64,000 nt of DNA from Tardiphaga sp. 709 (GCF_032401055.1 NZ_CP135529.1:1674001-1738000), one strand, 5' to 3'. Shown: positions 35,938 to 46,376, counted from the first letter of the stretch. Notes: generated from the letters alone by a model not told the origin. Numbers and translations are program-made.

Positions 35938-37233
35938 ATGCCAGCACCCAAACCGCCTGCTTTCGAAACGTTGAGTCTGCATGCCGGCCAGCATCCGGAC
36001 GCGATCACCGGCGCGCGGGCCGTGCCGATCTATCAGACCACGTCCTATGTGTTCCAGGACTCAGACCACGCTGCTGCGCTGTTCAATCTCGAACGCGCTG
36101 GCCACATCTATACGCGCATCTCCAATCCGACGACGGCGGTGCTGGAAGAGCGACTCGCCGCACTTGAGAACGGCGTCGGCGCGGTGTGCACCGCATCAGG
36201 CATGGCTGCGCTGCATCTCGCCATTGCCACACTGCTCAATGCCGGCGATCACATCGTGGCGTCGTCCTCGCTCTATGGCGGCACCATCAATCTTCTGGCG
36301 CACACGCTGCCGCGTTTCGGCATCACCACGACCTTCGTCAAGCCGCGCGACCTTGACGCCTTCAAGTCAGCGATCAAGCCGAACACGAAACTGGTGATCG
36401 GCGAAACCATCGGCAATCCCGGCCTCGAAGTGCTCGACATTCCCGCCGTCGCCGACATCGCCCATGCCGCGAAGATTCCGCTGCTGATCGACAACACCTT
36501 CGCGACGCCATTCCTGTCGCGACCGATCGAGCTCGGCGCCGACATCGTGATGAATTCCGCCACCAAATGGATCGGCGGCCACGGCATCGCTATCGGCGGC
36601 GTCATCGTCGATGGCGGCCGCTTCGACTGGCACGCCTCCGGCAAGTTCCCGCAACTCACCGAGCCCTATGCCGGCTATCACGGCATCGTCTTCGACGAGC
36701 AGTTCGGCACTGCCGCTTTCATCATGCGTGCGCGCACCGAAGGCCTGCGCGATTTCGGCGCCTGTCTCTCGCCGACCAATGCATTCCAGCTCCTCCAAGG
36801 CGTCGAGACGCTGGGCATTCGCATGGAGCGCCACATGGCCAATACCCATGCAGTGCTGGCGGCGCTCACGGCAAACAAGGCGGTCGACTGGGTGCTGCAT
36901 CCGTCGCTGGAGACTCATCCGGACTATGCGCTGGCGAAACGCCTGCTGCCGCGCGGCGCCGGCTCCATCGTCTCCTTCGGCATCAAGGGCGGCCGCAATG
37001 CCGGTCGCAAATTCATCGAGGCGCTGAAGCTGACCAGCCATCTTGCCAATGTCGGCGACGCCAAGACACTGGTCATTCATCCCGGAAGCACCACGCACCA
37101 GCAGATGGACGCCGAGCAACTCAAGGCCGCCGGTATCGGCGAGGAGCTGATCCGCCTCTCCATCGGCATCGAAGCTGCCGATGACATCATCGATGACCTC
37201 GCGCAGGCGCTGCGCATCTCGCAGAAGGGCTGA
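35938..37233 (+). CDS. O-acetylhomoserine sulfhydrylase-like PLP enzyme (Cys/Met metabolism family)
   Basis: Fold-type I PLP enzyme of about 431 aa. Visible motifs are LHAGQHPD at the start, YTRISNPTTAVLEERLAALE, the SGMAA phosphate-binding loop, and the Schiff-base Lys210 in SATKWIGGHG. Length and the IGGVIVDGGRFDW segment favour MetY-type O-acetylhomoserine aminocarboxypropyltransferase over cystathionine lyases. The ATG at 35938 has AGGGAC about 9 bases upstream; an ATG at 35905 is the alternative. It is followed after 3 bp by a hydrolase gene in the same operon. Confidence 0.87.
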   Translation: MPAPKPPAFETLSLHAGQHPDAITGARAVPIYQTTSYVFQDSDHAAALFNLERAGHIYTRISNPTTAVLEERLAALENGVGAVCTASGMAALHLAIATLLNAGDHIVASSSLYGGTINLLAHTLPRFGITTTFVKPRDLDAFKSAIKPNTKLVIGETIGNPGLEVLDIPAVADIAHAAKIPLLIDNTFATPFLSRPIELGADIVMNSATKWIGGHGIAIGGVIVDGGRFDWHASGKFPQLTEPYAGYHGIVFDEQFGTAAFIMRARTEGLRDFGACLSPTNAFQLLQGVETLGIRMERHMANTHAVLAALTANKAVDWVLHPSLETHPDYALAKRLLPRGAGSIVSFGIKGGRNAGRKFIEALKLTSHLANVGDAKTLVIHPGSTTHQQMDAEQLKAAGIGEELIRLSIGIEAADDIIDDLAQALRISQKG

Positions 37234-37236
37234 GCG

Positions 37237-38025
37237 ATGCAACTCACCGTCAACGGTCACGAGACCTATATCGCGAATGGCGGCCGCACATTTGATGCAT
37301 CGCTCCCGGTCGTCGTGATGATCCACGGCGCCGGCTTCGATCACTCGACCTGGGCGCTGCATACGCGCTGGTTCGCGCATCACGGCTTCGCGGTGCTCGC
37401 GCCGGATCTGCCCGGCCACGGACGCTCAGAGGGTGAAGCGCTCACGACCATCGCCGATCTCGCCGACTGGACCGCAGCATTGATCGAGGCAGCGGGCGCA
37501 AAGACCGCGCGGCTGATCGGCCATTCCATGGGCTCGCTGATCGCGCTGGAGGCCGCCGCACGGCATCCCGGTAAAGTCACGCGCCTCGATCTGATGGGCA
37601 CGGCAGGAACGATGACCGTCGGCCCGGATCTGTTGAAGGATGCCGAAGCCAATCAGCATTCCGCCATCGACATGGTATCGATCTGGGGGCTCGGCTTTCG
37701 CGCCGAACTCGGCGGCAGCCTCGCGCCGGGGCTGTGGATGCATAGCGGCGCGCAGCGCGTGCTCGAAGCCACAAAGCCGGGCGTGCTGTTCGCCGATCTC
37801 AACGCCTGCAATACATACCAGAATGCGCTGACTGCTGCGGGCCAGCTCGATATCCCTGTCACGCTCATCCTCGGCGAACGGGACATGATGACTCCTGCCA
37901 AGGCCGGCAAGACCCTGGCTGCCGCATTGAAAAACGCCCGCACGGTGATTCTGCCCGGCACCGGCCACATGATGATGGTCGAACGCCCCGACGACGTGCT
38001 CGCCGCGCTACAGCACGAGCAATAG
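37237..38025 (+). CDS. Alpha/beta-fold hydrolase
   Basis: Cytoplasmic hydrolase of 262 aa. Oxyanion region HGAGFDHSTW, nucleophile Ser97 in GHSMG, acidic residue in LGERDMMTP and the C-terminal His in GTGHMMMVE make a complete triad. It is likely co-transcribed with the PLP enzyme (3-bp gap); a joint role, for example hydrolysing an acyl-homoserine ester, is only a guess. The B12 riboswitch follows downstream. Confidence 0.83.
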   Translation: MQLTVNGHETYIANGGRTFDASLPVVVMIHGAGFDHSTWALHTRWFAHHGFAVLAPDLPGHGRSEGEALTTIADLADWTAALIEAAGAKTARLIGHSMGSLIALEAAARHPGKVTRLDLMGTAGTMTVGPDLLKDAEANQHSAIDMVSIWGLGFRAELGGSLAPGLWMHSGAQRVLEATKPGVLFADLNACNTYQNALTAAGQLDIPVTLILGERDMMTPAKAGKTLAAALKNARTVILPGTGHMMMVERPDDVLAALQHEQ

Positions 38026-38080
38026 AGTCCACAACGCGGCGATGGCTGTTGCACCGCGCGGCGTGCTGTGCTTCCTGTCT

Positions 38081-38262
38081 GTCGTTATCGGTGCCTCCGC
38101 AAGGAGGTGAAACGGGAATGCGGTGCGGGGAAATATCCCCTATGCCGCGGCTGCCCCCGCAACTGTAAGCGGCCATTCCGGGTCCACAAAGCCACTGAAT
38201 TTGCATCGCAGATTCGGGAAGGCGGACCGGGAGACGACCGCGAGCCAGGAGACCGGCCGGTA
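38081..38262 (+). promoter_or_regulatory. Cobalamin riboswitch upstream of btuB
   Basis: All hallmark boxes are present in order: GGTGCC with GAAACGGGAA, the B12-box core CCCCGCAACTGTAAG, GCCACTG, GGGAAGGC and the closing GAGCCAGGAGACC. It ends 45 bp before the btuB ATG, so B12 binding probably hides the ribosome site (GGAAGGGG). High adenosylcobalamin would shut off uptake. Confidence 0.95.
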
Positions 38263-38307
38263 ACGAGTTTCACACTCGTTCGACGGTGGGTCGACGGAAG
38301 GGGTTAT

Positions 38308-40263
38308 ATGACTATCCGGAATTTGGCCGCAGGCACTGCGGCCGTTGTTGTTCTGTCCTGCTCTCACAGTGCTGCGCATGCGCAGTCTAGTGCCGAGCAA
38401 CTCTCCGAAATCGTGGTGACGGCGGACAGAGCGCCCGAGCAACTCAATCGCACTGGCAGTTCGATCAGCGTGGTGTCAGGCGAGACCATAGCGACCAGCA
38501 ATCCCGGCTCGCTGGTCGATGCGCTGCGCACCGTGCCTGGTCTCGACATCACGGAAAACGGCGGCCCCGGCGGCACCGCGAATGTGCGCTTGCGCGGCGG
38601 CAATACCGGCCAGACGCTGGTGATGATCGACGGCATCCGCGTCAACGATCCCACGGCCGCATCAGGCGACTTCGAATTCGCCATGTTCACGCCCTCCGCC
38701 ATCGAGCGCATTGAAGTCCTGAAGGGACCGCAGAGCGCGCTTTATGGATCCGATGCCATGAGCGGTGTGGTCAACATCATCACCAAGAAGGGCTCCGGCC
38801 CCGCGCAGGTCAATGTGCGCACGGAAGCCGGCAGCTATGGCACCGTCGTCACGCAGGGATCGCTGACCGGCTCCAACGGCCCATGGTCCTATGCCTTCAC
38901 CGGTGGCGGCCAGCACAGCAACGGCTTCTCGCGTTACGGCTACCGCATCCCTGCCCTCGAAGCGAAGTTTCCGAATCTCGAAAACGACAGTTTCGATCGC
39001 GTCGGCGGCTCCGCGCGCATCGGCTACGATGCGGGCGAAGGCATTCGGCTTGAGTCAGGCATCGTCCACTCGTTCACGCGTTCGGCCTACGATTACGCAA
39101 CAGGCGCCTTCCCCGATACACCTTCCGCGGCCACGCGACTCCTCCAAACTGTTTATGGCCGCGTGGGTATCGATTCATTTGGTGGTATTCTCACGCATAA
39201 CGTCACAATCTCGAACACCCATACCGAGCGAATGTTCAATGAGGTGACGTACAAGACCAACATGCTGCCGCAGAACACCACTTCGAAGATCTCGGATTAT
39301 GTCGGCAACAGTCTCGGTGCCGAATATCAGGCGACCCTGAAGCTCGGCGCATTCGGCTCCCTCGTCTATGGTGCCAAGACACAGACAGAGACCGCACAGA
39401 CTTACAGCACGAACATCTCGCCTGCGGCTGGCCCGTTGACGCCGCTGCTAGCCAAACAGCAGGACACCAACTCGATCTTCGCTTTGTGGTCTGTGCCGAT
39501 CGGCGAACGGCTCAACGTCACGCTCGGTGGCCGGGTCGATGACGTCGTCGACGTTGCCCGTTTCGAGACATGGCGCGCTACCGCTGCCTACAACATTACA
39601 GAAACCGGCACCAAGTTCCGTGCCAGCGCCGGCACCGGCGCGAAAGCGCCGACGCTGTTTCAGCTTTACGACTCGACCTATGGCAGCAGAAACCTCACGC
39701 CGGAAACCAATTTCGGCTATGACGCCGGCATTGACCAGAGCCTCTTCAACGGCCGCGTCGTACTATCGGTCACAGGCTTTTCCACGGACTACAGCAATCT
39801 GATCAACTTTGTCTCCGATGCGTCCCGTCCGCTCGGCTATTACGTCAACGTCGCCCGCGCCGAGACCAGCGGTCTCGAAGTCGGCGGTAATGTCGATGTC
39901 ATTCCGGGCCTGATGAAGTTCAACGCGGCCTACACCTATCTGCACGCGCAAGATCTCGGCAATTATACAGTGCTGGCACGTCGTCCCAAGAACTTCGCCC
40001 GCTTCGCACTCACGATCACGCCCACCGACAAGTGGATGATCGAGCCGCGCGTCACGACCGTGTCGAAGCGCTTCAGCAGCGCCAATCAAGTCGGTCAGGT
40101 CGATGCTTATACCCGCGTCGATCTCTATACCGAGTACAAGATCGACGCTAACTGGAAGGTCTTCGCCCGCGGCGAGAACATCCTGAATGAGCATTACCAG
40201 GAAGTGCTGAACTTCGGCACGACGGGACCTGCGGCTTACGCAGGCTTCAACGCCACATGGTGA
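38308..40263 (+). CDS. btuB: TonB-dependent vitamin B12 receptor BtuB
   Basis: Outer-membrane receptor of 651 aa that takes up cobalamin with TonB energy. It has a signal peptide (to AAHAQSS), a TonB box-like EIVVTADR, a plug domain (about 45-160; VRLRGGNTGQTLVMIDGIRVND, ALYGSDAMSGVVNIITKKG) and a 22-strand barrel ending in ATW, an aromatic terminus. The riboswitch in its leader fixes the substrate. Its last bases overlap the permease ATG. Confidence 0.93.
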   Translation: MTIRNLAAGTAAVVVLSCSHSAAHAQSSAEQLSEIVVTADRAPEQLNRTGSSISVVSGETIATSNPGSLVDALRTVPGLDITENGGPGGTANVRLRGGNTGQTLVMIDGIRVNDPTAASGDFEFAMFTPSAIERIEVLKGPQSALYGSDAMSGVVNIITKKGSGPAQVNVRTEAGSYGTVVTQGSLTGSNGPWSYAFTGGGQHSNGFSRYGYRIPALEAKFPNLENDSFDRVGGSARIGYDAGEGIRLESGIVHSFTRSAYDYATGAFPDTPSAATRLLQTVYGRVGIDSFGGILTHNVTISNTHTERMFNEVTYKTNMLPQNTTSKISDYVGNSLGAEYQATLKLGAFGSLVYGAKTQTETAQTYSTNISPAAGPLTPLLAKQQDTNSIFALWSVPIGERLNVTLGGRVDDVVDVARFETWRATAAYNITETGTKFRASAGTGAKAPTLFQLYDSTYGSRNLTPETNFGYDAGIDQSLFNGRVVLSVTGFSTDYSNLINFVSDASRPLGYYVNVARAETSGLEVGGNVDVIPGLMKFNAAYTYLHAQDLGNYTVLARRPKNFARFALTITPTDKWMIEPRVTTVSKRFSSANQVGQVDAYTRVDLYTEYKIDANWKVFARGENILNEHYQEVLNFGTTGPAAYAGFNATW

Positions 40264-41282
40264 GCATAGCGCCAGCAGCACGACGCCGGACGATCGCGAC
40301 CATCGCGCTCGTCGGTCTCGTGACGCTGCTGGCACTGGGCTCGCTCGGCACGGGACCTGTCAAACTCTCGCCGCTGACGGTGCTCGATGCATTGTTCGGC
40401 GGCGGCAGCGACGTGCAGCAGATCATCGTGCGCGAAATCCGCCTGCCACGCGCGATCCTCGCGCTGGCCATCGGCGCGATTCTCGGCCTGTCCGGTGCCG
40501 CACTGCAGGGCCTGCTGCGCAATCCCCTCGCCTCGCCTTCGCTGTTCGGCGCGCCGCAATCGGCAGCCTTCGGTGCGGTGCTGATGATCTCGCTCGGTTT
40601 GGCCGATGTCCGCTCATGGGCGCTGCCTGTCGCCGGCATCACGATGGCGTTTTTGTCGGTCTTCGTGCTGCTCGGCATCGCCGGCCGCAATGCCGGTCTG
40701 CTGCTGCTGATCCTCGCCGGTCTCGCGATCTCCAGTCTCGCCGGGGCCGCAACGGCGCTGGTGATGAACCTGTCGCCCAATCCTTTCGCCGCACTCGAGA
40801 TCGCGTTCTGGCTGCTCGGCTCGCTGGAAGATCGCAGCTTCCGTCACGTCACGCTGGCGCTGCCGTTCATTGTCGCCGGCACAATCATTTTGATGAGCCA
40901 GCGCTCGGCCTTCCGCGCACTCAGCCTCGGCGAAGAGACTGCGCAAAGCCTCGGCGTCCATGTGAGCCGGCTGCGCCTGCTGGTGATTCTTGGTGTCGCA
41001 CTCGGCGTTGGCGGCGCTGTCGCTGTCACCGGCACGATCGGCTTCATCGGTCTCATCGCACCGCATCTGATGCGCCCGATCATCGGCCATGATCCCGCCC
41101 GGCTGCTGATCCCGAGCGCGCTCACCGGCTCGGCGCTGCTGCTCGCCGCCGATATCGCCGTGCGCCTTATTCCGTCGACCACCGACATCAAGGTCGGCGT
41201 GCTGACCTCGATCATCGGCGTGCCGTTCTTCCTCTATCTCATCATGCGCGAGCGTCGCGCTCTGGGCGGAGGCGTCGCATGA
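40257..41282 (+). CDS. btuC: FecCD-family permease, vitamin B12 importer
   Basis: Inner-membrane permease (341 aa, about 10 helices) of the BtuC/FecCD family. VREIRLPRAILALAIGAILGLSGAALQGLLRNPLASPSLFG and GTIGFIGLIAPHLMRPIIGHDP are family signatures. It overlaps btuB by 7 bp and the ATPase gene by 4 bp. Specificity for B12 comes from context (riboswitch, BtuB, BtuF-like protein); an iron-siderophore role is the usual alternative for the family. Confidence 0.9.
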   Translation: MVSIAPAARRRTIATIALVGLVTLLALGSLGTGPVKLSPLTVLDALFGGGSDVQQIIVREIRLPRAILALAIGAILGLSGAALQGLLRNPLASPSLFGAPQSAAFGAVLMISLGLADVRSWALPVAGITMAFLSVFVLLGIAGRNAGLLLLILAGLAISSLAGAATALVMNLSPNPFAALEIAFWLLGSLEDRSFRHVTLALPFIVAGTIILMSQRSAFRALSLGEETAQSLGVHVSRLRLLVILGVALGVGGAVAVTGTIGFIGLIAPHLMRPIIGHDPARLLIPSALTGSALLLAADIAVRLIPSTTDIKVGVLTSIIGVPFFLYLIMRERRALGGGVA

Positions 41283-42061
41283 GCGATCAGGCGCTGCTGA
41301 CCGCGAGCAATCTGAGCGTCACGCTCTCCGGGCGCCCGGTCCTGCACGATGTCTCCCTCTCGCTGCACCGACAGCACCTCGTCGCCCTGGTTGGCCCGAA
41401 CGGCGCCGGCAAGACAACGCTGCTGCGCGCATTGGCAGGATTGCAATCGTCCACCGGCTTGATCCATGTCGCCGGCGATGCATTGGCGTCCTTGTCGCTA
41501 CGCGAACGCGCCAAGCGCTTCGGCTATCTGCCGCAAGGCCATGTCGTGCACTGGCCGCTCGACGTAAAGGACGTCGTCGCCCTTGGCCGCTATCCGCATG
41601 GCGCGACCGATCCGGCACGGCTGACATCGTCGGACAAGGCTGCGGTCGAGCGCGCAATGCTGGCAACGGACATCGTTGCCTTTGCCGATCGGCGTGTGAC
41701 CGAGCTCTCCGGCGGCGAACGCAGCCGCGTAGCGCTCGCACGCGTCCTCGCTGTCGAGGCACCGATCGTGCTGGCGGATGAGCCGACCGCATCGCTTGAT
41801 CCCCGCTACCAGATCGATGTCATGAAAAACCTCCGCGATGTCGCCGACAGCGGCGTGCTGGTGATCGTGGTGACGCACGATCTCGGCCTCGCGGCGCGCT
41901 TTGCCGATACGGTGCTGGTGATGTCCGACGGACGTCTCGCAGCACAGGGCGCGCCCCAACAGGCGCTGTCCGATGACATCGTGGCCAATGTCTTTCGCAT
42001 CAGCGCCTATCGCGCCGAACACCGGAACGAAACGATTATCCTGCCCTGGGCGGGAGTCTGA
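41279..42061 (+). CDS. btuD: ABC transporter ATP-binding protein of the B12 importer
   Basis: ATPase of 260 aa. Walker A GPNGAGKTT (39-47), signature LSGGERSRVALARVL, Walker B PIVLADEPTASLD and the H-loop TVVTHD-like VVTHDLG. It is coupled to the permease gene and ends the btuBCD run; the converging cobC gene ends 13 bp further on. Confidence 0.9.
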   Translation: MSDQALLTASNLSVTLSGRPVLHDVSLSLHRQHLVALVGPNGAGKTTLLRALAGLQSSTGLIHVAGDALASLSLRERAKRFGYLPQGHVVHWPLDVKDVVALGRYPHGATDPARLTSSDKAAVERAMLATDIVAFADRRVTELSGGERSRVALARVLAVEAPIVLADEPTASLDPRYQIDVMKNLRDVADSGVLVIVVTHDLGLAARFADTVLVMSDGRLAAQGAPQQALSDDIVANVFRISAYRAEHRNETIILPWAGV

Positions 42062-42073
42062 GCGATGTGGCGG

Positions 42074-43060
42074 CTATTTCGCCAGCGCAGCAGCAAGCCG
42101 GCTCAGAGCAGCCGCATGGGGCGGCAGACCGAACCGCAGCAGCTCATGGCTCCAGTCGAAGTGGCGACACCAGATCTGCTGCCGGGCCAATGCGGCATGC
42201 CATTTCAAGGCGTCGACATGTCGCGCCAGCCTGTACAGCGACGTGCCGCCGACAATCTCGAAACCGGCATCGGCCAACACGGTGTCGAGCTTGATACCCT
42301 GGGCGACCAGCGCGACGCGGGTCTGTGTGGCCCAGCGCTCGTCACGCAAGGCGGCCGCGCCGATGACTTGCGCCGGTCCGGAACAGGCCCATGGGCCGAT
42401 GGCGGTCGCGATACGCTGCGCGATCAGCGGCGCCGCGAGCGCGAAGCCGAGACGCAGGCCGGCCAGGCCGTAGAATTTTCCGAACGAGCGCAGGATCGCC
42501 ACCGGCAGTGTCGCACACAGGCCAGCCGCGCTGATCGCGGGATCGACATCGGCGAAGGCCTCGTCAATCACCAGCCAGCCGCCGCGTCGCTGCAGGATCG
42601 CCGCAACATCGGCGAGTTCATCGCGCGTGGCGACACGCCCGTCGGGATTGTTGGGATTGACGATCACCACATGCTTGGCATGATCCGGCAGCGCGCTGAG
42701 GCTGCCGATCACGCCAACCTCATGTCCGCCGGCACGCCAAGCCGCGACATGCTCGTTATAGGTCGGCCCGACGATGGCAACAGCGCCAGGCTCGGCGAGA
42801 TGCGGCAACCACTGGATCAGCGCCTGCGTACCGGCAGCAGCAACGGCATCCACGCCACCAGGCACGTGATAAGCGCTACGCGCGGCGGACAGCAGCGACT
42901 GTTCGTCAGCGCGCGTCGGCAGGCGTTCCCAAAGATGGCTCGGCAGGGTGGCAGGAATCGGCCACGGCCATGGATTGATCCCGGTCGAGAGATCGAGCCA
43001 TTGGTCCGGCGCGCCGCCGAATTCAGCCATCGCCTGGGTGAGATCGCCACCATGTTTCAT
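42074..43060 (-). CDS. cobC: Threonine-phosphate decarboxylase (CobC/CobD type)
   Basis: PLP aminotransferase-fold enzyme of 328 aa that makes (R)-1-amino-2-propanol phosphate, the arm that links the corrin to the lower ligand. KHGGD at the N-terminus, VNPNNPDGR, VIDEAFADVD and Schiff-base Lys195 (RSFGKFYGLAGLRLGF) are typical. It is read against its neighbours: it converges on btuD and its start overlaps that of the divergent btuF-like gene by about 9 bp. It feeds CbiB, encoded just to the right. Confidence 0.9.
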   Translation of the reverse strand: MKHGGDLTQAMAEFGGAPDQWLDLSTGINPWPWPIPATLPSHLWERLPTRADEQSLLSAARSAYHVPGGVDAVAAAGTQALIQWLPHLAEPGAVAIVGPTYNEHVAAWRAGGHEVGVIGSLSALPDHAKHVVIVNPNNPDGRVATRDELADVAAILQRRGGWLVIDEAFADVDPAISAAGLCATLPVAILRSFGKFYGLAGLRLGFALAAPLIAQRIATAIGPWACSGPAQVIGAAALRDERWATQTRVALVAQGIKLDTVLADAGFEIVGGTSLYRLARHVDALKWHAALARQQIWCRHFDWSHELLRFGLPPHAAALSRLAAALAK

Positions 43061-43933
43061 GCCTGTGTCATGCCATCATATCGGGCAAAGCGCGAGAGGC
43101 TTTGGCCACTCGCGGCTACGGCACTCGCGCTGCTCGCATACGCGCCGCTGCAGGCCAGTGCAGCCGATCTGCCGCGTATCGCCTCGATCAATCTCTGCAC
43201 CGATCAACTGCTCGTCACCCTCGCCGATCCCGAGCAGATTTTGGGCCTCAGCCCCTATGCGCGCGATCCGTTCCGCTCATGGGATAATGACAAGGCGAAG
43301 GCGTTCCAGCTGCTGTCCGGCGAGGCCGAGGACGTGCTGGCGCTGAAGCCGGATGTCGTTGTCGCCGGCCGCTTCACCAAGCGCGCGACCCGCGAACTCC
43401 TGAAGGACAAGGGGCTGAAGGTCACCGAATTCGATCCCGCCCGCTCGCTCGACGACGTCAAGAAACAGCTCCGCCAGATGGGCGCGCTGGTCAAGCATCC
43501 GGAGCGCGCTGAAGCCGAAATAGCGAAACTCGATAGTGCTATCGCGCAGGCCCATGCCGCCGTACAGCGCAAGCCGTTGCGGGTACTGGCGGTGTCGCGG
43601 CGCGGCTGGGTGTCCGGCGGCGAGAATCTCACGACGTCGCTGCTCTCGGCCGTCGGCCTGCGCAATGCCGGCGGCGAACTCGGCCTCAAGGCTGGCGGCT
43701 TCGCCTCCTTGGAGACGATTGTCACGCTGAGGCCCGATCTGCTGCTGGTCACCGACAATACCGACTTCGCCGAAGACGAAGGCCGCGCTTTCCTGCTGCA
43801 TCCCGCGCTGGAGAAATTCTATCCGGCGTCGAAGCGACTGGTGCTGCCCGAGCGCCTCACCGCCTGCGGCGGTCCGACCATGGTGGAAGCACTCGACCGC
43901 CTGGCTGCCGAAATCAGCCGCGTGGCGCCCTGA
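43052..43933 (+). CDS. btuF: BtuF-like periplasmic cobalamin-binding protein
   Basis: Binding protein of about 293 aa (PF01497 type) with an N-terminal signal (LWPLAATALALLAYAPLQASAAD) and RIASINLCTDQLLVTLADPEQILGLS at the start of the mature protein. GGTGAG nine bases before the ATG at 43052 supports that start; an ATG at 43070 is the alternative, and longer upstream frames run antisense to cobC. It completes the btuCD importer from which it is separated by cobC. Its stop overlaps the cbiB ATG (TGATG). Confidence 0.85.
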   Translation: MFHACVMPSYRAKRERLWPLAATALALLAYAPLQASAADLPRIASINLCTDQLLVTLADPEQILGLSPYARDPFRSWDNDKAKAFQLLSGEAEDVLALKPDVVVAGRFTKRATRELLKDKGLKVTEFDPARSLDDVKKQLRQMGALVKHPERAEAEIAKLDSAIAQAHAAVQRKPLRVLAVSRRGWVSGGENLTTSLLSAVGLRNAGGELGLKAGGFASLETIVTLRPDLLLVTDNTDFAEDEGRAFLLHPALEKFYPASKRLVLPERLTACGGPTMVEALDRLAAEISRVAP

Positions 43934-44916
43934 TGCTGCCGCATGGGATGCTGGCGCATGGCGACGCGCTCCTGCTGGTGGTCGCCGCGCTGCTGCTCGA
44001 CGCCGTGATCGGCGATCCCGACTGGCTGTGGCGACGCGCACCGCATCCCGTGGTCTGGATCGGCAACGGCATCGGCTGGCTGGAACGCCGGCTCAATCGA
44101 GAAAGCCGGCCGGGACGGCAGCGCAAGCTGGCCGGTGTGATCACCGTCATCGTGCTGGTCAGTGTCGCAATACTTGTCGGCGGACTGCTTACCGATCTCC
44201 TCAACGACAACTGGATCGGCTTTGCGATCGAGGCTTTGATCGCCTCATTGCTGATCGCTCAGCGCAGCCTGTATCAGCATGTGGCCCGCGTGCGTCGCGC
44301 TTTCACTGAGGCTGGATTGCCGGCGGCGCGACAGGCCGTTGCGATGATCGTTGGGCGCGATCCTGAACAACTCGACGAAGCCGGTGTGGCGCGCGCGACG
44401 ATCGAGTCCACCGCGGAAAATTTTTCCGATGGCATCGTCGCGCCGGTGTTCTGGCTGGCATTGCTCGGATTGCCCGGCTTAATTGCCTATAAGGCTATCA
44501 ACACGGCCGACTCCATGATCGGTCATCGCAGCGTGCGATATCAGGATTTCGGCTGGGCGGCCGCGCGTCTCGACGATCTCGTCAATCTGATCCCAGCACG
44601 GCTAGCGGGAATATTGGTCGCGCTCGCTGCGCCGGCCGCAGGCGGATCAATCATCTCGTCATTGAAGATCATGATGCACGACGCCGGAAAGCATCGCTCG
44701 CCCAATGCTGGCTGGCCGGAAAGCGCCATGGCTGGCGCGCTCGGGATCGCAATAGCGGGACCGCGCGTTTATGCCGAGGGCGCGGTCAACGATCCCTATC
44801 TCAATGCGGAAGGACGAACCGCAGCGCCTGACGACATCGGCCGGGCACTTCGCGTATTCGTCGCAGCCTGCGTCTTGCAGGCGGCGATCTATGCGGCGCT
44901 GGCGCTGCTGCTCTGA
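43933..44916 (+). CDS. cbiB: Adenosylcobinamide-phosphate synthase CbiB/CobD
   Basis: Membrane protein of 327 aa that attaches aminopropanol (phosphate) to adenosylcobyric acid. [15 protein letters not shown] at the start, [27 protein letters not shown] and [12 protein letters not shown] are conserved motifs; several hydrophobic helices are evident. Coupled to btuF; converges on cobQ with a 28-bp tail overlap. Confidence 0.92.
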   Translation: MLPHGMLAHGDALLLVVAALLLDAVIGDPDWLWRRAPHPVVWIGNGIGWLERRLNRESRPGRQRKLAGVITVIVLVSVAILVGGLLTDLLNDNWIGFAIEALIASLLIAQRSLYQHVARVRRAFTEAGLPAARQAVAMIVGRDPEQLDEAGVARATIESTAENFSDGIVAPVFWLALLGLPGLIAYKAINTADSMIGHRSVRYQDFGWAAARLDDLVNLIPARLAGILVALAAPAAGGSIISSLKIMMHDAGKHRSPNAGWPESAMAGALGIAIAGPRVYAEGAVNDPYLNAEGRTAAPDDIGRALRVFVAACVLQAAIYAALALLL

Positions 44917-46376
44917 CGGCTGCGGGCGATCTCGATCAGCCGATCGATATCTAAGTGTTTCTCGCAATGATCGGCCAGCGCATCGAGTGCAACTTCGATC
45001 TGCGCATCATAGGCCAGCGACGAGGCAATGCCGAGATTGGCCAGCCAGGCCTTGCGGAATGCGTCGCCGGTGAACAATCCGTGGACGTAGGTCCCCTGCA
45101 CGCGCCCATCGACAGAAGCGGCACCATCAGGTCGTCCATCGATCATCAGTAGCGGCCGCGCACAGTCGTCCCCTTCGCTGCGGCCGAGATGGATCTCGTA
45201 ACCTTCGATCGCCGCCCCCGTCGCGCAATGCGTACCGGTGACCAGCGTCGTGGATTTATCCGCGCTCATCAGCGTCACGATATCGAGCAGGCCGAGGCCA
45301 TCGACCGACCCGGGCGAACCATCGACACCTTCGGGGTCGGCAATCGTCTTACCCAGCATCTGGTAGCCTCCGCACAGACCGAGCACGTGGCCGCCGCGGC
45401 GCACATGCGCCTTGATGTCGACGTCCCAGCCCTGCGCACGCAGGAAGGCCAGATCGCCGATGGTGGACTTGCTGCCGGGAATGATGATGACATCGGCGTT
45501 GCCCGGAATGGCTTCGCCCGGCCTGATGAAGACAAGCTTCACGCCCGGCTCCATGCCTAGCGGATCGAGATCGTCGAAATTGGCGATGCGTGCCAGCACC
45601 GGCACCGCGATGATCCGCGTCGATGACGAGGCATGGGTGCGATCGAGATCGACGGCATCTTCGGCCGGCAGGAAGGCAGCCTGCGGCAACCATGGCAACA
45701 CGCCGATGGACGGCCAGCCTGTCAGCCGCGTGATCGCCGTGAGGCCATTCTCGAACAGGCTGGGATCACCGCGAAACTTGTTGACGATGAAGCCGTGGAT
45801 GCGCGCACGTTCTTCCGGCTCCAGTACCAGATGCGTGCCGGCCAGGCTCGCAATGACGCCGCCGCGATCAATATCGCCGGCGAGCACGACGGGAATATTG
45901 GCCGCGGCAGCAAAACCCATATTGGCGATATCGCCGGCGCGCAGATTGATCTCCGCCGGACTGCCCGCGCCTTCGACGAGAACAATGTCAGCCTCGGCGG
46001 CAAGCAGCGAGAAGCTTTCCAACACAGCGGGCAGCAATGCGGCCTTCTTCTCCAGATAGTTCTTCGCCCGCAGCGTGCCCCAGCGCTTGCCCTGCACAAT
46101 CACTTGGGCGCCGGTATCGGTCTCCGGCTTCAATAGCACCGGGTTCATGTGAACACTCGGGGGCAGCTTCGCCGCCCGCGCCTGTACCGCCTGCGCGCGC
46201 CCGATCTCGCCGCCATCGACCGCGACAGCCGCATTGTTCGACATGTTCTGCGGCTTGAACGGTGCCACCTTCAAGCCACGCCGCACCAGTGCCCGCGCGA
46301 GGCCAGCGACAATCGTCGACTTGCCGGCATTGGAGCCGGTTGCCTGGATCATCAGCGCGGGCGTGGTGAGGTTCAT
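44889..46376 (-). CDS. cobQ: Adenosylcobyric acid synthase CobQ
   Basis: Glutamine amidotransferase of 495 aa that amidates corrin side chains b, d, e and g. The N-terminal ATP-binding domain begins [20 protein letters not shown]; the C-terminal GATase domain has the nucleophile Cys335 in [12 protein letters not shown]. The ATG overlaps the cobO stop (TGATG). It is last in the left-going, riboswitch-controlled operon. Confidence 0.94.
   Translation of the reverse strand: MNLTTPALMIQATGSNAGKSTIVAGLARALVRRGLKVAPFKPQNMSNNAAVAVDGGEIGRAQAVQARAAKLPPSVHMNPVLLKPETDTGAQVIVQGKRWGTLRAKNYLEKKAALLPAVLESFSLLAAEADIVLVEGAGSPAEINLRAGDIANMGFAAAANIPVVLAGDIDRGGVIASLAGTHLVLEPEERARIHGFIVNKFRGDPSLFENGLTAITRLTGWPSIGVLPWLPQAAFLPAEDAVDLDRTHASSSTRIIAVPVLARIANFDDLDPLGMEPGVKLVFIRPGEAIPGNADVIIIPGSKSTIGDLAFLRAQGWDVDIKAHVRRGGHVLGLCGGYQMLGKTIADPEGVDGSPGSVDGLGLLDIVTLMSADKSTTLVTGTHCATGAAIEGYEIHLGRSEGDDCARPLLMIDGRPDGAASVDGRVQGTYVHGLFTGDAFRKAWLANLGIASSLAYDAQIEVALDALADHCEKHLDIDRLIEIARSRQSSSASAA

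Noticed and set aside
42065-43051. Extension of the btuF frame upstream through cobC
   Set aside because: The added 329 codons are antisense to cobC and lack a signal peptide; the signal sequence begins only after 43052.
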